64,000 nucleotides of DNA, from NCBI GenBank assembly GCA_002118135.1, contig BDIU01000063.1:248439-312438 (forward strand), written 5' to 3'. A program made the translations under genes and the position numbers. Below, one piece after another: positions 19,701 through 30,900 of the stretch (positions within the stretch are counted from its first letter, which is position 1; every line of letters begins with the position of its first letter). The notes under the pieces are model-generated. The model was given only the letters and a program-made list of their open reading frames with translations. It was not told where the DNA came from and did no database searches. Source of the DNA: Trebouxia sp. TZW2008 (Eukaryota > Chlorophyta > Trebouxiophyceae > Trebouxiales > Trebouxiaceae).

Positions 19701-21767
19701 CTTGAGCTTGTGGCTTGAGCTTGTGGCTTGACTCAATGAGTGCGCCTGTCATTGTCAGCTGAGAAGAGTCTGCCAATAGCAATTGCATACAAAAAAGGCT
19801 GGATGCAAAGCTGCAAGGATAGACCGGCTCCTAGGGAATGTAATGCAGCGATATGCAAAGAAGTCTGCAACTTTGATACTTTCAGTGGGCAAAGGGACCG
19901 ACCTCAAGATAGGCCGGGCGTGAGATGACATGCCCTTCTGGGCCTGTGATACCAGCCTCAAAGGTCGTCTTCTGAGCCATGGCTATCGCATCACCGTTCT
20001 CTCCATGTATCTGCAAAAGAGAACGGTTGTGACACACGCTGAGCCTTGATTGGCCAATCTAGGCTATGGTGATACAAAATGACAGATCAATGTGGAATAC
20101 ATCACCTTCAAGATATTTTCAACATTATGCATATACATTACAGTGAAATCTGTGTGCAGCAGTTGCAGCGACACACTTGTGGGGTGTAATTTGCAAGACA
20201 TCATGCCAGGCGTTAGCCCTGCTTGATTGATTGATTGATTGATTGACACCTGTGCCCGCACGAATGCAAGGTACTTTACAGGTATGCCTCACCCTGTTTG
20301 TGTAAGTCATACAGCAGACTTACTGTGTCAGCCCTGCTTGAGAAGGAACAAGCAGTGATAGACAGCTCCATGCCAGCTTTGCATGACATGATGGCATTGA
20401 TGACAACGACGGTAAGGACGACATGTATGACTTGATGATGATGATGTTGATGACAGATCGCATGTGATGGAAAGGGCCATACCATTGCAAGAGCCCCAAG
20501 CTCCTTGCAGCGCTGCATTCCGTCTAGCAGAAGCTCATCGCCGACCATGAGTTTGCCTTTGTACGCCATGAAGAACTTGAAGCTGTTGATGCCCTTCTGC
20601 ACAATCTGGGCCATTTGACTAGACACCTACGTTCAAAGGATGCTTGAGGTAGGGATGAGCAGCAATGTATTCACAGGCAGGCTCCCTATTGGGTTGGCAA
20701 CGAGCTCAAGACCAAGTCAAAGAATGCCATTGTAGTTTCACGGCTGACACCAGCTGACACCAGACTGGAAGCTGCCTTCACAGACAAGCTGATGTCTTTG
20801 ATTCTGACTACGCAATTTTTGACACATGTCCTAGCTCTGTGTGGCGCAAGTCTTGTCTCAGAGGTCTCTAGCAGTGGACTGGATTGTGTTGCTGCCGTGC
20901 AATGATCAAGTATTGCATGACAGGTTTCTGTGAGGCGTTGCATTGACACTATGTATTCAATTCTGTCATGACCCACCTTTTTATTCCACTCTGTGATGGG
21001 CACATGGTAGCTGTAGTCCATAACAGAAAGTTCAGACTGCTGGTCATGCCGCCTTATTCCTGCCTCCAAGTCCCCATCTACTGGCAAAGCAAAGTCCAGA
21101 TGCATGGTGGTTCCTCCAGCCAAGGCTGCACTCTGTCCACTGCATTTATCAACACTTGCTAAGAAACATGATTGCAGAGTCCGTTATCCAAACGGTCACC
21201 ACAATATGTACAGTGTGGAGTGTCATGACGCATGCAATGAGGGACAGATACTGTATACTGCATGTATAACAGCTCACCTGAGAAAGGTTTCGTGAGAGAC
21301 CTGTCCCATGAAAGGGAAGAACAAGTGCGTGTGAGGGTCGATGCCTCCTGGAACGACCAGCTTGCCTGTTGCGTCGATGACCTTGGCTCCGGACGGCGCC
21401 TGTTTACAAGCGGAGTCGGCATGTGCATGCAATCGTGGCAGTTAACTATATGGCACGGATCGTCAGGTGATCACGCGGCAGTTGAGCTCGTCAACCACTT
21501 CCGTCGGCATGGCAGATTCAGCCATTGACGTACCTGCAGGCTGCTTTGCACGGCTTCGATGATACCATCTGTGACCAACACATCAGCGACATTCTCGGAT
21601 TCCGCATTTACCACTGTTCCACCCTACAACGAGCACTTTACTTTCGAGACCGCAGTCGTATGAGTTCGCAGTGACGTGAGCCACACCTTGATCAGAATGC
21701 TGCTCCCCGACACGCTTCTTGTCCACAAAGCAATGAGACAAAGCAGTGCTGCAGTGCTTCGCTGCAT
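16785..21767 (-). CDS. PYD2: Dihydropyrimidinase with signal peptide and C-terminal RDEL
   Basis: This enzyme opens the ring of dihydrouracil and dihydrothymine in pyrimidine breakdown. The ATG at 21767 starts [20 protein letters not shown], a convincing signal peptide, which runs directly into SGSSILIK then [20 protein letters not shown] in the next exon. Later exons carry the metal site: [15 protein letters not shown] (about 21.36 kb), [14 protein letters not shown] (lysine to be carboxylated, about 20.57 kb), [14 protein letters not shown] histidine (about 20.0 kb), [16 protein letters not shown] (about 19.17 kb) and [14 protein letters not shown] (catalytic Asp, about 18.16 kb). [16 protein letters not shown] and [20 protein letters not shown] (about 17.5-17.6 kb) are also typical. 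The last exon ends [14 protein letters not shown] at 16785-16787. Signal peptide plus RDEL implies residence in the ER lumen; plant dihydropyrimidinase is known from the secretory system. At least five exons have neighbouring decayed copies. Confidence 0.93.
17690..17835 (-). repeat. Shadow copy of the dihydropyrimidinase HVMWDT exon
   Basis: The minus strand reads [20 protein letters not shown], then [17 protein letters not shown] and a stop, against the true exon (17.35-17.64 kb) [40 protein letters not shown]. The copy is about 190 bp upstream in transcription order and lacks the second half of the exon. Confidence 0.85.
18370..18490 (-). repeat. Shadow copy of the dihydropyrimidinase HVISPPL exon
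   Basis: The minus strand reads [20 protein letters not shown], then [12 protein letters not shown], against the true exon (about 18120-18300) [20 protein letters not shown], then [20 protein letters not shown]. The copy stops matching before the catalytic TDHC segment, so it could not replace the true exon. Confidence 0.85.
18725..18965 (-). repeat. Two shadow copies of the dihydropyrimidinase [11 protein letters not shown] exon
   Basis: The true segment (about 19071-19120, [16 protein letters not shown]) recurs at about 18908-18960 ([16 protein letters not shown], nearly intact) and about 18733-18785 (diverged, frame broken). The start-to-start spacings are 163 and 175 bp. Confidence 0.8.
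19330..19515 (-). repeat. Partial shadow copies of the dihydropyrimidinase LQGEATGRA exon edge
   Basis: The true exon's 5' edge and its upstream context (about 19205-19270: cctgtagcctcaccctgtag, catcaagcccctaacgtcat, tgctgcatggtgccc) recur in degraded form near 19400-19450 (gcccgccctgttgctgcacc, catcaggcgctc) and 19465-19505 (acatcaggtccctcaggtca, ttgctgcctggggccc). Confidence 0.5.
20224..20246. repeat. TTGA/GATT tetranucleotide microsatellite
   Basis: Five to six tandem units of ttga (tgattgattgattgattga) lie in an intron of the dihydropyrimidinase gene. A length-variable marker is likely; no function is evident. Confidence 0.9.
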
Positions 21768-21949
21768 CTTGCCGCGCGTCGTTGCGTTTTGCAGTCAGTG
21801 CCAAACGTTCCTCGACAAGGTCCAAAGTTTCGTGATCACAGCAGCACATGGATGATCATATCGTGTTTACTAACATCACAGAATAGCAAGCGCAGATATC
21901 CGTGCGTCGTCTTCTTCAACACCCACTCAGAGCACCTCTGCTGTAAGCC

Positions 21950-22616
21950 ATGAGCGACACGACCGCTGGCAGGCCTAAGCCTGCCCGTAAGACAACCGGG
22001 AAGGCACTGGGGAAGGTAGCCTAGGCAGCGCGGGAGATCGAGGCTCGGGAGCACGCTCACCAAGCGCACCACGCTCGCGTCAGCCGGCGCGGCCAGCGCA
22101 GCCAGCTTCAGAGCCTCTTCAGCGCGCTGGCAATAAGCGAAAGTCTCGACAGGAGCGTCAGACTAGCCGTCAGCCGTCAGTTGAGCCTGCCTTGGCACCA
22201 ACGTCACAGCCACCCCCTCCAGCTTCTGAAGCGGCAGCTACGCCCACCTATGCCGAGATACTGACCGTCAGCACGGACCCGTGTGTCACTGTCCTGGTGA
22301 ACAAGATCCAACAGCTGGAGACGCAGCTGGGTTGTGCTAACGCCCGTGCGAATCGGATACAGCAGAATCTTCAACAGTTCCAAGGCTCCCAAGAAAAGCA
22401 GACAGAAAGAATGTTCAGGCAGTCCAAGCGCAAAAATGTGGTTGTTTTTGGAGTTGCTGAGTCAGCGGCGCTCAGTACAGCTACCGGCCTGGTTGCACAC
22501 ATGACACAGCTGCTCTCAGAGGGTGCGCCTCGTGAGGTTGGGATCAGCACAGCTTTAGTGGAGGGCAGATCAGGCAAAGCCAAGGGCTGTCTTGGTGGAG
22601 CTGCAGTCAGTTGCTA
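21950..22616 (+). pseudogene. Broken LINE-type ORF1, plus-strand arm of the foldback
   Basis: This is the same ORF as the minus-strand arm but disabled. It has an in-frame TAG soon after GKALGKVA, a deletion where the other arm has GKVRA, and another deletion around the FRLGKWRADQ segment, which shifts the frame. The rest (coiled coil, KNVVVFGVAES) is well preserved, so the duplication is fairly recent. Confidence 0.8.
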
Positions 22617-23443
22617 CCCTGTACTTCAGGACAGCAGCCCCTTGTCTTTAGCAACAGGAAGTCTGCAGATAGAACCCTGCGCTGCCGCATCTGCCCAGGA
22701 GTCAGATCATCATCCCTGAGGTGGCTGGACGCTTTGTAGGCACAATGCTTGGCAGCAACTGACTGTAGCTCCACCAAGATAGCCCTTGGCTTTGCCTGAT
22801 CTGCTCTCCACTTGCCCAGGCGAAAAGCTGTGCTGATTCCAACCTCACGAGGCGCACCCTCTGAGAGCAGCTGTGTCATGTGTGCAACCAGGCCGGCAGC
22901 TGTATTGAGCGCCACTGACTCAGCAACTCCAAAAACAACCACGTTCTTGCGCTTGGACTGCCTAAACATGCTCTCTGTCTGCTTTTCCTGAGAGCCTTGG
23001 AACTGTTGAAGATCCTGCTGTATCCGATCCGCACGGGCGTTAGCACAACCCAGCTGCGTCTCCAGCTGTTGGATCTTGTTCACAAGGACAGTGACACACG
23101 GGTCAGCACGGACTTTGCCGGTCAGTGTCTCGGCATATGTGGGCGTAGCTGCCGCTTCAGAAGCTGCAGGGGGTGGCTGTGACGTTGGCCCCGAGGCAGG
23201 CTCAACAGACGGTTGACGGCTAGTCTGACGCTCCTGTCGAGACTTTCGCTTATTGCCAGCGCGCTGAAGAGGCTCTGAAGCTGGCTGCGCTGGCTGCGCC
23301 GGCTGACGCGAGCGTGGTGCGCTTGGTGAGCGAGATGCATGCTCACGAGCCTCGATCTCCCGCGCTGCCTGCGCTACCTTCCCCAGTGTCTTCCCGGTTG
23401 TCTCACGGGCGGGCTTAGGCCTGCCAGCGGTCGTGTCGCTCAT
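22607..23443 (-). CDS. LINE-type ORF1 protein, intact 278-codon arm of the foldback
   Basis: The ATG at 23441-23443 opens MSDTTAGRPKPARETTGKTL. The protein has a basic, proline/serine-rich N-terminus, a coiled coil (VNKIQQLETQLGCANARADR, IQQDLQQFQGSQEKQTE), an RRM-like strand KNVVVFGVAES and a C-terminal segment STAFRLGKWR ... KPRAILVELQSVAAKHC, with SHLR. The FRLG-x(n)-KPRAILVEL pattern is like the end of LINE ORF1 proteins (usually HRLG-x(n)-KPRPI-V-F), which bind element RNA. No reverse transcriptase follows, so the element is incomplete. The frame runs past the spacer into the opposite arm before stopping, so the natural C-terminus is not present. The CG-rich composition differs from neighbouring introns. 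Confidence 0.75.
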   Translation of the reverse strand: MSDTTAGRPKPARETTGKTLGKVAQAAREIEAREHASRSPSAPRSRQPAQPAQPASEPLQRAGNKRKSRQERQTSRQPSVEPASGPTSQPPPAASEAAATPTYAETLTGKVRADPCVTVLVNKIQQLETQLGCANARADRIQQDLQQFQGSQEKQTESMFRQSKRKNVVVFGVAESVALNTAAGLVAHMTQLLSEGAPREVGISTAFRLGKWRADQAKPRAILVELQSVAAKHCAYKASSHLRDDDLTPGQMRQRRVLSADFLLLKTRGCCPEVQGSN

Positions 23444-23792
23444 GGCTCATACTGAGAGATGATACAATCACACAATTCAGTTCTTGAATTAGAGTTTGCC
23501 ACTTGTGGCACATGCGATTAGACTTGTTGTCTAGCTGAAGCATGTAAAATACTCTCTCTCTCTCTATGCTGACACGGGAAGCGCCACAAAACGAGGACAC
23601 TTCGACAGCATATACTGCGCATTTTCCCCCTCTCGCTCGTGTGACACACCTGCTCGATCCTCGCCTCTGACTTGGACGTTAAAACCTGATCAGTCGGCTT
23701 AACGCTTGGCAGCCACAACATTTAGAGCTGTCGCGCTTCGTTGTGGATCAATTTCGTGTTGACCTGCGGTTTTGACTGTCGAGCTTGTGTTG

Positions 23793-24462
23793 ATGACCAC
23801 AAACTTGCTGCGAGCTGTCCATTACACGACAGGCGCAACTGCCAGAACGCTGCAAGCTAGCCCTAGTTGCAGTGCCCAGCGAATTCAGTTGCACGGCTTG
23901 CGAACGCATGGCACCACATCAGCTTCGCCCCCACGTCACTTCCTTCGGTGCAGTCTTTCGCGCCCAGGTCCATCTAGCGGTAAAGGACTGACGCACAGGC
24001 CAGCACTGCCTGGCTTAACCCTGCTGGTATGTGTCGGACTCAGGTTCACGATAGACTGCTGCCCTGCAACAAATCATGCGCTCACTTGCGTCTTAGACAT
24101 GTAATAAGTTGTGTTTTGTCTGCACAGGGCCTAGCATTGACAGAGGAGTCACCAGTCTGGACTCTTGACCAGATTGCTGGGCTGGCTTTTGGGGTAAGGC
24201 TGTAAGCTTGCTGCTTCCAAATTTGAGCAGCTACGCTCAAAGCATCGCTGCTCAGACTGCAGACATGATCACCAACACTGTGAACTGCTAAACCACTATG
24301 CAGGGCATCATGCTGGCATCAGTGCTGACTGCATCAAAGGTGGATGAGTATATTGCAAGGGCCCAGCGGCGAGACTTAGGGTTGTGTGAAGAATGTGGTG
24401 GCGTGAATGAACCAGAAACTTGTGATCAGAACAAGTGCCCTTATAACAAGAAGCATACATGA
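23793..24462 (+). CDS. Small cysteine-rich protein, probably plastid-targeted, 152 residues
   Basis: Three exons join in phase: 23793-24026, 24128-24193 and 24304-24462, all with GT-AG borders. The first about 75 residues (MTTNLLRAVHYTTGATARTL and onward) are rich in Ser, Arg, Thr and Ala, as expected of a transit peptide. Next comes SPVWTLDQIAGLAFGGIMLA, which may be one membrane-spanning or hydrophobic helix, then KVDEYIARAQRRDLGLCEEC, a CGG, and TCDQNKCPYNKKHT at the C-terminus. The four cysteines in a C-x2-C ... C-x4-C arrangement suggest a small zinc or iron-sulphur site. I recognise this as a plastid-like style of protein but cannot name the family. Confidence 0.8.
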
Positions 24463-24920
24463 TTGCTTCCGATAGTCAGAGGCAACTTAGCAGGCCAAAT
24501 GCTGAAAGTTACAAAAAATGTTGAGGGAGTTCTGCAGCGCTGGCAGCTGTCTCACAGCATCGTCTGCAGAGGCTATGCAAGACCTTTTCTACAGGCTTCG
24601 ATCCACCTTCAACAAAGCCAAGAGCTGAAGGCTATATACAAAGCCTGCCCTTGTCAACGTGTTTCTCTGTGATCAGCACAACAGGATTCATAGATGCACA
24701 GACACCACAGTATGAAGTCATTCTTATAGAATTCCGTGTTCTCCCCTATAATGACCTGAATGTACAATTTTGATACAAATGAATCGTGATGTTGTCGAAG
24801 TTTGATGGTTGCATCATCACAATGCTAGGTGTTAATGTTTATTGTGTGGAGTTGACATGGTCAGCAGCATAAGCTATAGTATCAGGCTGGCGGGTGCATC
24901 ACAATCTATGCATCACATGG

Positions 24921-27900
24921 TCAAGGCTTGTCAGTCCAGGATGAGTCTCCGAAGGCTATGCCACTCTCTTGCTGTAGCTTTCCAGCTGCTGTCACAATGT
25001 TCTGTGCAAATCGCTGGTATGTGCTGATGACAGGGGTTGTAAACACCAGATATGGACCCAGAACAAGGCCACTGACTGCTGCAGTGATTTTGGCAAAACG
25101 TGGTCTACGCCATGCTAGGTACCCAATGCCACCAGCTGCAGGCAAAACATCACACACTTAAGTACTGCTGACTACTGTTTGCTCCAAGTGGCAGATCACT
25201 GCCAATGCTGAATGCAGTTGCAGTCAGAGGGATGAGGCATTACTCACGCCATCTTCAGCATTGCGCTCAAAGCACAGACACAACACAACCATTGCGCAAG
25301 CGCAGATGCAACAGGTGTCCCTGTAAAGAAATGACATGCTGCTAACCTACTGTTCAGATGTCTTCCTTGCAACTGCTGATCTAGATTTTCAGTGATAAGG
25401 CAGCTGATGAAAGCTAGTCGCTGTCGTCCCTACTTCTGAGCATCTGCGACGCATACATCACAGCTGCACCCAATGGCATGCACACTGAAATGAACTAGGC
25501 AAATTACCTGCGAGTAGGTTGATCCAGGGTCCTGCATTGGCTGGAGGGGCAATGGCATCAGAGCCACAGTACTCAGCCACCTGTCTTGCGGTGTGTGGGC
25601 TGCCTGCCTGATCCCATCTGGCCTCAATGCCCTTCACATGGGCCGCCCCCACCACCCCTACTACCCCCTGCCCCTGTGCCCTCTCCCCTGCCTCCCATAG
25701 CCGCCTGAAGCCTCACAGTGCTAGTTGTAACAATGTGTGTGATGACTGTCACGCATGTGCAGATACGGCATCTTTTACAACTGTAGCATCTGCTGCCGCC
25801 TTATGTTATAAGGCTTGAGGCTTTGATGGCAACGAGGGACAATGCACTGACCTGCCTTGCAGGGCAGGCTCAACATCAAACAGCAGAATGCAAGTTCAGT
25901 TGTATATCAGCTTGACCAGTGGCAACATGCTGCAACGCTTGTGCCAAAGACTTGAAAGCTGGGGCAGAGGGCAGTCTGCTGCAGTGACAACTTAACTGCT
26001 TGCTCCCTGTACTGCAGGCTGTAGCACTTTGGCAGGTGAAAGTTGCAGCTTTGCATGACAGCACTTGCAGATCTGCATGTCAACACTTGCAGCTTTGAAT
26101 GTCAGCGCTTGCAGCTTTGTGGTTCGACACTTGCAGCTGAGTGCGTCAATTTTGCGCAGCACAGGATGCCAGGATGCGCTGGCAGGCTGCATAGCAAGCA
26201 CCAGGCTAGGATGAGGTCCCGCTCGTGGCCAATGACCTCATGCATGGCATCCCTGTTGCTGTCTACGCACACTGTTTTGGGACTTAAACAGTGTGTTGCA
26301 GCAGCTATCAGAATGACTCACCTGGCTAGGATGAGGTCCCGTTCACGACCAATGACCTCATGCATGGCGCCCCTGTTGCTGTCTATGCACACTGTGTCCC
26401 TACCTGTGCAGTGTGCTGTGCTAAGCAACTAGTAGAATGTCAGACTCTGGCTAGGATGAGATCCTGCTCATGGCCAATGACCTCATGCATGGCATCTCTA
26501 TTGCTGTCGATCCACACTGTTCCTAGTCAACAGTGTGTTGCGCAAAAACATCTATTAGAATGTCAGACTCTGGCTAGGATGAGATCCTGCTCATGGCCAA
26601 TGACCTCATGCATGGCATCTCTTTTGCTGTCGATCCACACTGTTCCTAGTCAACAGTGTGTTGCGCAAAAACATCTATTAGAATGGCAGGCACCTGGCAA
26701 GGATGAGATCCCGCTCATGGCCAATGACCTCATGCATGGCATCTCTGTTGCTGTCGATCCACACTGTTCCTACTCAACAGTGTGTTGCGCAAAACATCTA
26801 TTAGAATGGCAGGCACCTGGCTAAGATGAGATCCCGCTCATGGCCAATGACCTCATGCATGGCGTCTCTGTTGCTGTCCATGCTTGTCAGTCCCTTCACA
26901 TTGCTCATGGCCTCATCCTCAATCTGCTTCATCACATCATCGCCAGCCTGCACAAGGAAACAAAAAGTCATCCTTCTTCAGAAGTTCTGGCCAATGAGAT
27001 GCAGCAGTCTTGCTGTTCTGACCAGTATGCAAACACTCCAGGCTGCTTGTACTTACACAGGCTCTTGTTGCGAAAGCTGAAGGCGCAGATGTTTCTTTTC
27101 TTCCATACAGACACCATCATTGTCCCAACCAACGGCACTAGATTGCCCCAAGACGCGCCCAAAAATCATTATGCACAGGCAGGTTGAGAATGGTTGCACA
27201 GGTCTGGCTGACCTGCAGCGCTTCTTGCCGAAACTTCTCAAGCATTGTGACGCCACAGCCACGGACTGTCAACAGATCTTGCGTGTCAATAGTAGCGCCC
27301 TTGGTTGACCCTGTGCCAAGAAAGACTTCAAGACTCTACCAGAAACCCATGTACATGCAAAAACCAGCCAGAATGGTGTTGTTGATAAGGCTGCAACACT
27401 GCCAGAATTGCAGTCGCAGCAGATTTCAGAGCAAAATGCAGGGACCATTTCTACTTTGGGCGTGCAAAGATCTGACAGACTACAGTCACAGACAACACCT
27501 AGGCGTACCTTGTTTGAGCATTCTGCCAAAGGCCTCGACCACAGCTTGCCCATTGTCGCAGCCACCTCTCTGCAGGCAGAGGGACAGCAAATATAAAGAG
27601 CTTCATCAGGAGAGAAGCAACTGTCACTGAAAACTATCATGACGCAGTGCTCAAGCCTTGGAAGCAAGTTGAACTCCTGGAGCCTGCTGTTGCTTTCAGC
27701 CTGCTTTCAGAGGTCCAAGACTCAAGCGGCATTGTCGTATCCGAACAATGCATGAAACGACAGCGCTTGCTTCAGTCCTGGATCTACTGAAACAGGCTAT
27801 GCAACAGGACAGGCTAAAAGTATTCAGTGCATTGAACCCAGTTCTGCTCAGCACCTGTATAAGCCGCCAAAGGACAAGGTGATGTGCCTTAGCGAGTAGT

Positions 27901-30900
27901 CAGGTATGTGCACATTGGCACATCCTTGGAAGACTTTCCCAAGATCTCACTAGATTTGGTTTGTCATGAAGCACACGACTAGTTTGATGCCAAGCTGCTT
28001 ATGTGATGAGTGCTAAGCAGAATGTTGCACACCTGCAGTATGCTGTTCCATCTGTCAGGGTCCATTGCTGCTCCTGGCTGCCTTGAAAGCTCCTTGATCA
28101 CGTTACCTGTGGGACTCTGGTTTGCAGCCTCTAAATCTGGAATGCAAACATCAGAAACGGCTTGCTGGTGCAGTCGTAGCCAAAGCACTGGCAATGTAGC
28201 AATAATGATGCCATGTGTAAAGCAATAACTGCAGTGAGTTCAGTGAAATGTCTTGGCATTGGCCTTGCCACTGAGACTTATGGTGCTATGGGAATGAAGG
28301 GCTGCCGATGAACACTGCTTGCATGGTCCTTGAGGCTCACTTTGTACTGGTCATGTGTGCACAAAGGCAACAACACCAGCTGCAAGTCTAACCAAAGCAC
28401 TGCAAACCCTGCACCAAGTTCCGATGCAGGATGTTCCCTGTATCATGTGAATACCTTGTCACAATGTGCCATATATGCCCCAAGAAACACCAACCAAATG
28501 TGCTTCATCGCCAACATCGCTTTTGACATGTCCAGACATGCTCACTCAGCTCATGTATGAGGTTGAGGGCTACCTGAGATGCTCCAGCTGTCCCTGGAAG
28601 CCCCAGTCTGCTGATCACTGCTGCCGCCCAGCATCATATCACTAGAACTGGTCAAGTCTGATGCAGAGCTGTCTGCTGAGTCAGCTTCCTGGTTTTGCAG
28701 AGACCCGCCTGCATGCAGCAGAACCATTCTGACTAAGTACTCCTAAAGCCCAGCATTGCAGGTGCTCAACGTTGATATTGGCTGCCGCCCAGCATCATGT
28801 CACTAGAACTGCTAGTGAAGTCTGATGCAGAATTAGCCTGCTGTGTTGGCTTCCTGATCCTGAAGAGACCTGCCTGCATGCAGCATGACTACTTTAGGCC
28901 ATGATGTATAGGGTAGATACATTGCTGCATAATGCGTGTTCCCAGGCGATTGCAAGAAGAATCAGTTACTTTGTCTGACATCTGAGGTTTGACACAGAAA
29001 AGCCAACTGCTCTTTGCTACAGCTCTGCTCGTCACCAGAATGATTGCCTACACTGTGATGCAAAAGAGGCTGCTCAGGCGTGATGAAGATGCTGGGCAGT
29101 GACGACGATGCACGTACAGCACATGCACTTGCTTCGACACAATCTCACCTGGTGGGAACCAATTAAGATGCTCTTCAACAAGCTCAGTAGTAATCAGCAT
29201 GACTGTCATGCTGCACAATGACATGGTACACAACAAAGCAGGCCTGTTTGTTCATGCGCCCAGACTGATTCCTCTTTCATCAAACTGAGAATATTGGGGC
29301 ATCAGAGATGCTGCAATTGCAGTCAGTGTAACAAATGGATGTGTTAGATAGTTGGCGTGCCTTGACGACGTGTGTGCCTGGGCACAACCTGCTGCTGGTC
29401 TTGGGGCTGCGTGGAGCGGCCCCGCCGCAGCTTGGCAGCCATGGCTGCTGTGCGCTGCAGAGTGACTCGCTGGTCCCTGTCTGCCAACACCACCTCCGCG
29501 CCCACCTGAGCCATACACATGTCATGCTGAGTCACATATTTTAGCTGTGCAGCTGCGTATACCTTTGATGCATAATGAGGTTTGCATGCAATGACAAGTT
29601 TGGTAGGGGCCCTCAAGCAAGTGTCAGCAGTTCGTGCTACGGCTGTGAGTGTTGATTGTGACGAGCTGCAAGCACTCAGTGCATATAAGCTGCCTTAATG
29701 CAAAGTCTCCGTATGCAATGCATGCTGGATGCATGCAAATCTCGAGCTGCTTCTCGTCACAGAGATTGCAATGATGACGCCTGATACAGATCAGTTTTTG
29801 TGTTGCTTACACAGTCGACACAGGTCACCAGCGAGGCTGCATTGCTGGCTGTCAGGAATCCAGTCCCTGCAGGGCTTGCCCAAGAAGCCCCTCCACAATT
29901 CATGCTCACAAGGGCTCCCACATCATGCATAATGGCAGACACTATGCAAGACTTTTGGGTTTGATGCCAGTGGTCACCTGTGAGGCTGCATTGCTGGCTG
30001 CCAGGAACTCGCCCCCTGCAGGGCTCCCCAGTAGAGCCCCTCCCACAACATATGCCAGGGACAGCATGTACTCCAGCACATTTCCAGACAATGCCACCAC
30101 TAAAGGCTGCACATCACAGGAATTGAGTCATCAACATGCGAAGCACCATCGTACTGCCATGCATGGCTGAACAAAACTTGCATGTTATGCACGTGCTTAG
30201 ACTGGTTAGGGCTGAAGGCTCCTATGCTGACAGTCTGTTACACAACTTTTTCAGAAGCTGAGTGGGCTACGCTGGATTTTTCTGATGCGTTTTTGGAAGA
30301 GGAATGCTCACACGCAGTCATGTGCACTTCCAGTTTGAACTGCTATCATGCTGGAGCTCAACTGCTTGGTCTGCCCATATACGCAACAAAGTTTGGCAAG
30401 GGACGACAAGTGGGATTTTGGAAATTGCGAAGCGGTGGCAGGGCAAAGGCAGGGGGGGAGAAAGGGGTTTATTGAACATTTGCATACTGCTTGCAGAGTT
30501 CTTATGGTCAGCAGGAGATCAACATGGGCACAATATCACTGCCACATGCTCTTGCGCTGTGATTTGTGCTCATGTGAGCTTACAAGAGTGCATACTGATA
30601 TGCGTGCAATAGGTGGATGGAGGTAGTCAGAGTGCCAACCTGGAAAGCTCCATATTGCAGGTGCTTCTTGATGCCAAACTCATCTCCAGAAGATGCTGCT
30701 TGCTGCAGCCTGTCAAATCGGTCCTGCACATGTTGCATGCATTGGCATGTTCTTGCTATATCTGTGTGTGTGCATCATGCACTTTTTTCAAAAGATGACC
30801 CTGCACTTGTGTGGGGCCGACAATGTTGATGTTCACCTGGTCCAGCTCAAGTACCACAACTTTGGGGCTGACTGCTTGTATGACCTCCTTGACTTCTTGC

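Larger units (their letters stand above)
21947..23446. mobile_element. Foldback: two ORF1-type retroelement fragments in inverted orientation
   Basis: The arms at about 21947-22616 (+) and 22752-23446 (read on -) start at the same base, just before the ATG, and share nearly their whole length, with small deletions in the + arm. A spacer of about 135 bp (22617-22751) continues the minus-strand copy. Both copies face the centre (tail to tail). Their outer flanks differ and I saw no target-site duplication. Because both arms hold the 5' end of the same ORF, this is not an ordinary 5'-truncated LINE insertion; it is more like an inverted duplication or two nested insertions. Its transcript could fold into a stem of about 670 bp. 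Confidence 0.8.

Noticed and set aside
22192..22719. 175-codon + strand frame as an independent gene
   Set aside because: It is the broken arm of the inverted ORF1 pair: the 5' part is cut off by an in-frame stop and deletions are visible against the other arm.
23555..23575. CT-rich run (tctctctctctctatg) as a branch/polypyrimidine tract of a gene
   Set aside because: It is a short microsatellite without an exon chain on either side; left as noncoding.
26206..26885. Regularly spaced repeats resembling a CRISPR array
   Set aside because: The conserved part is a 57-base coding exon core within TraB, the spacers are themselves related to each other, and the genome is eukaryotic.
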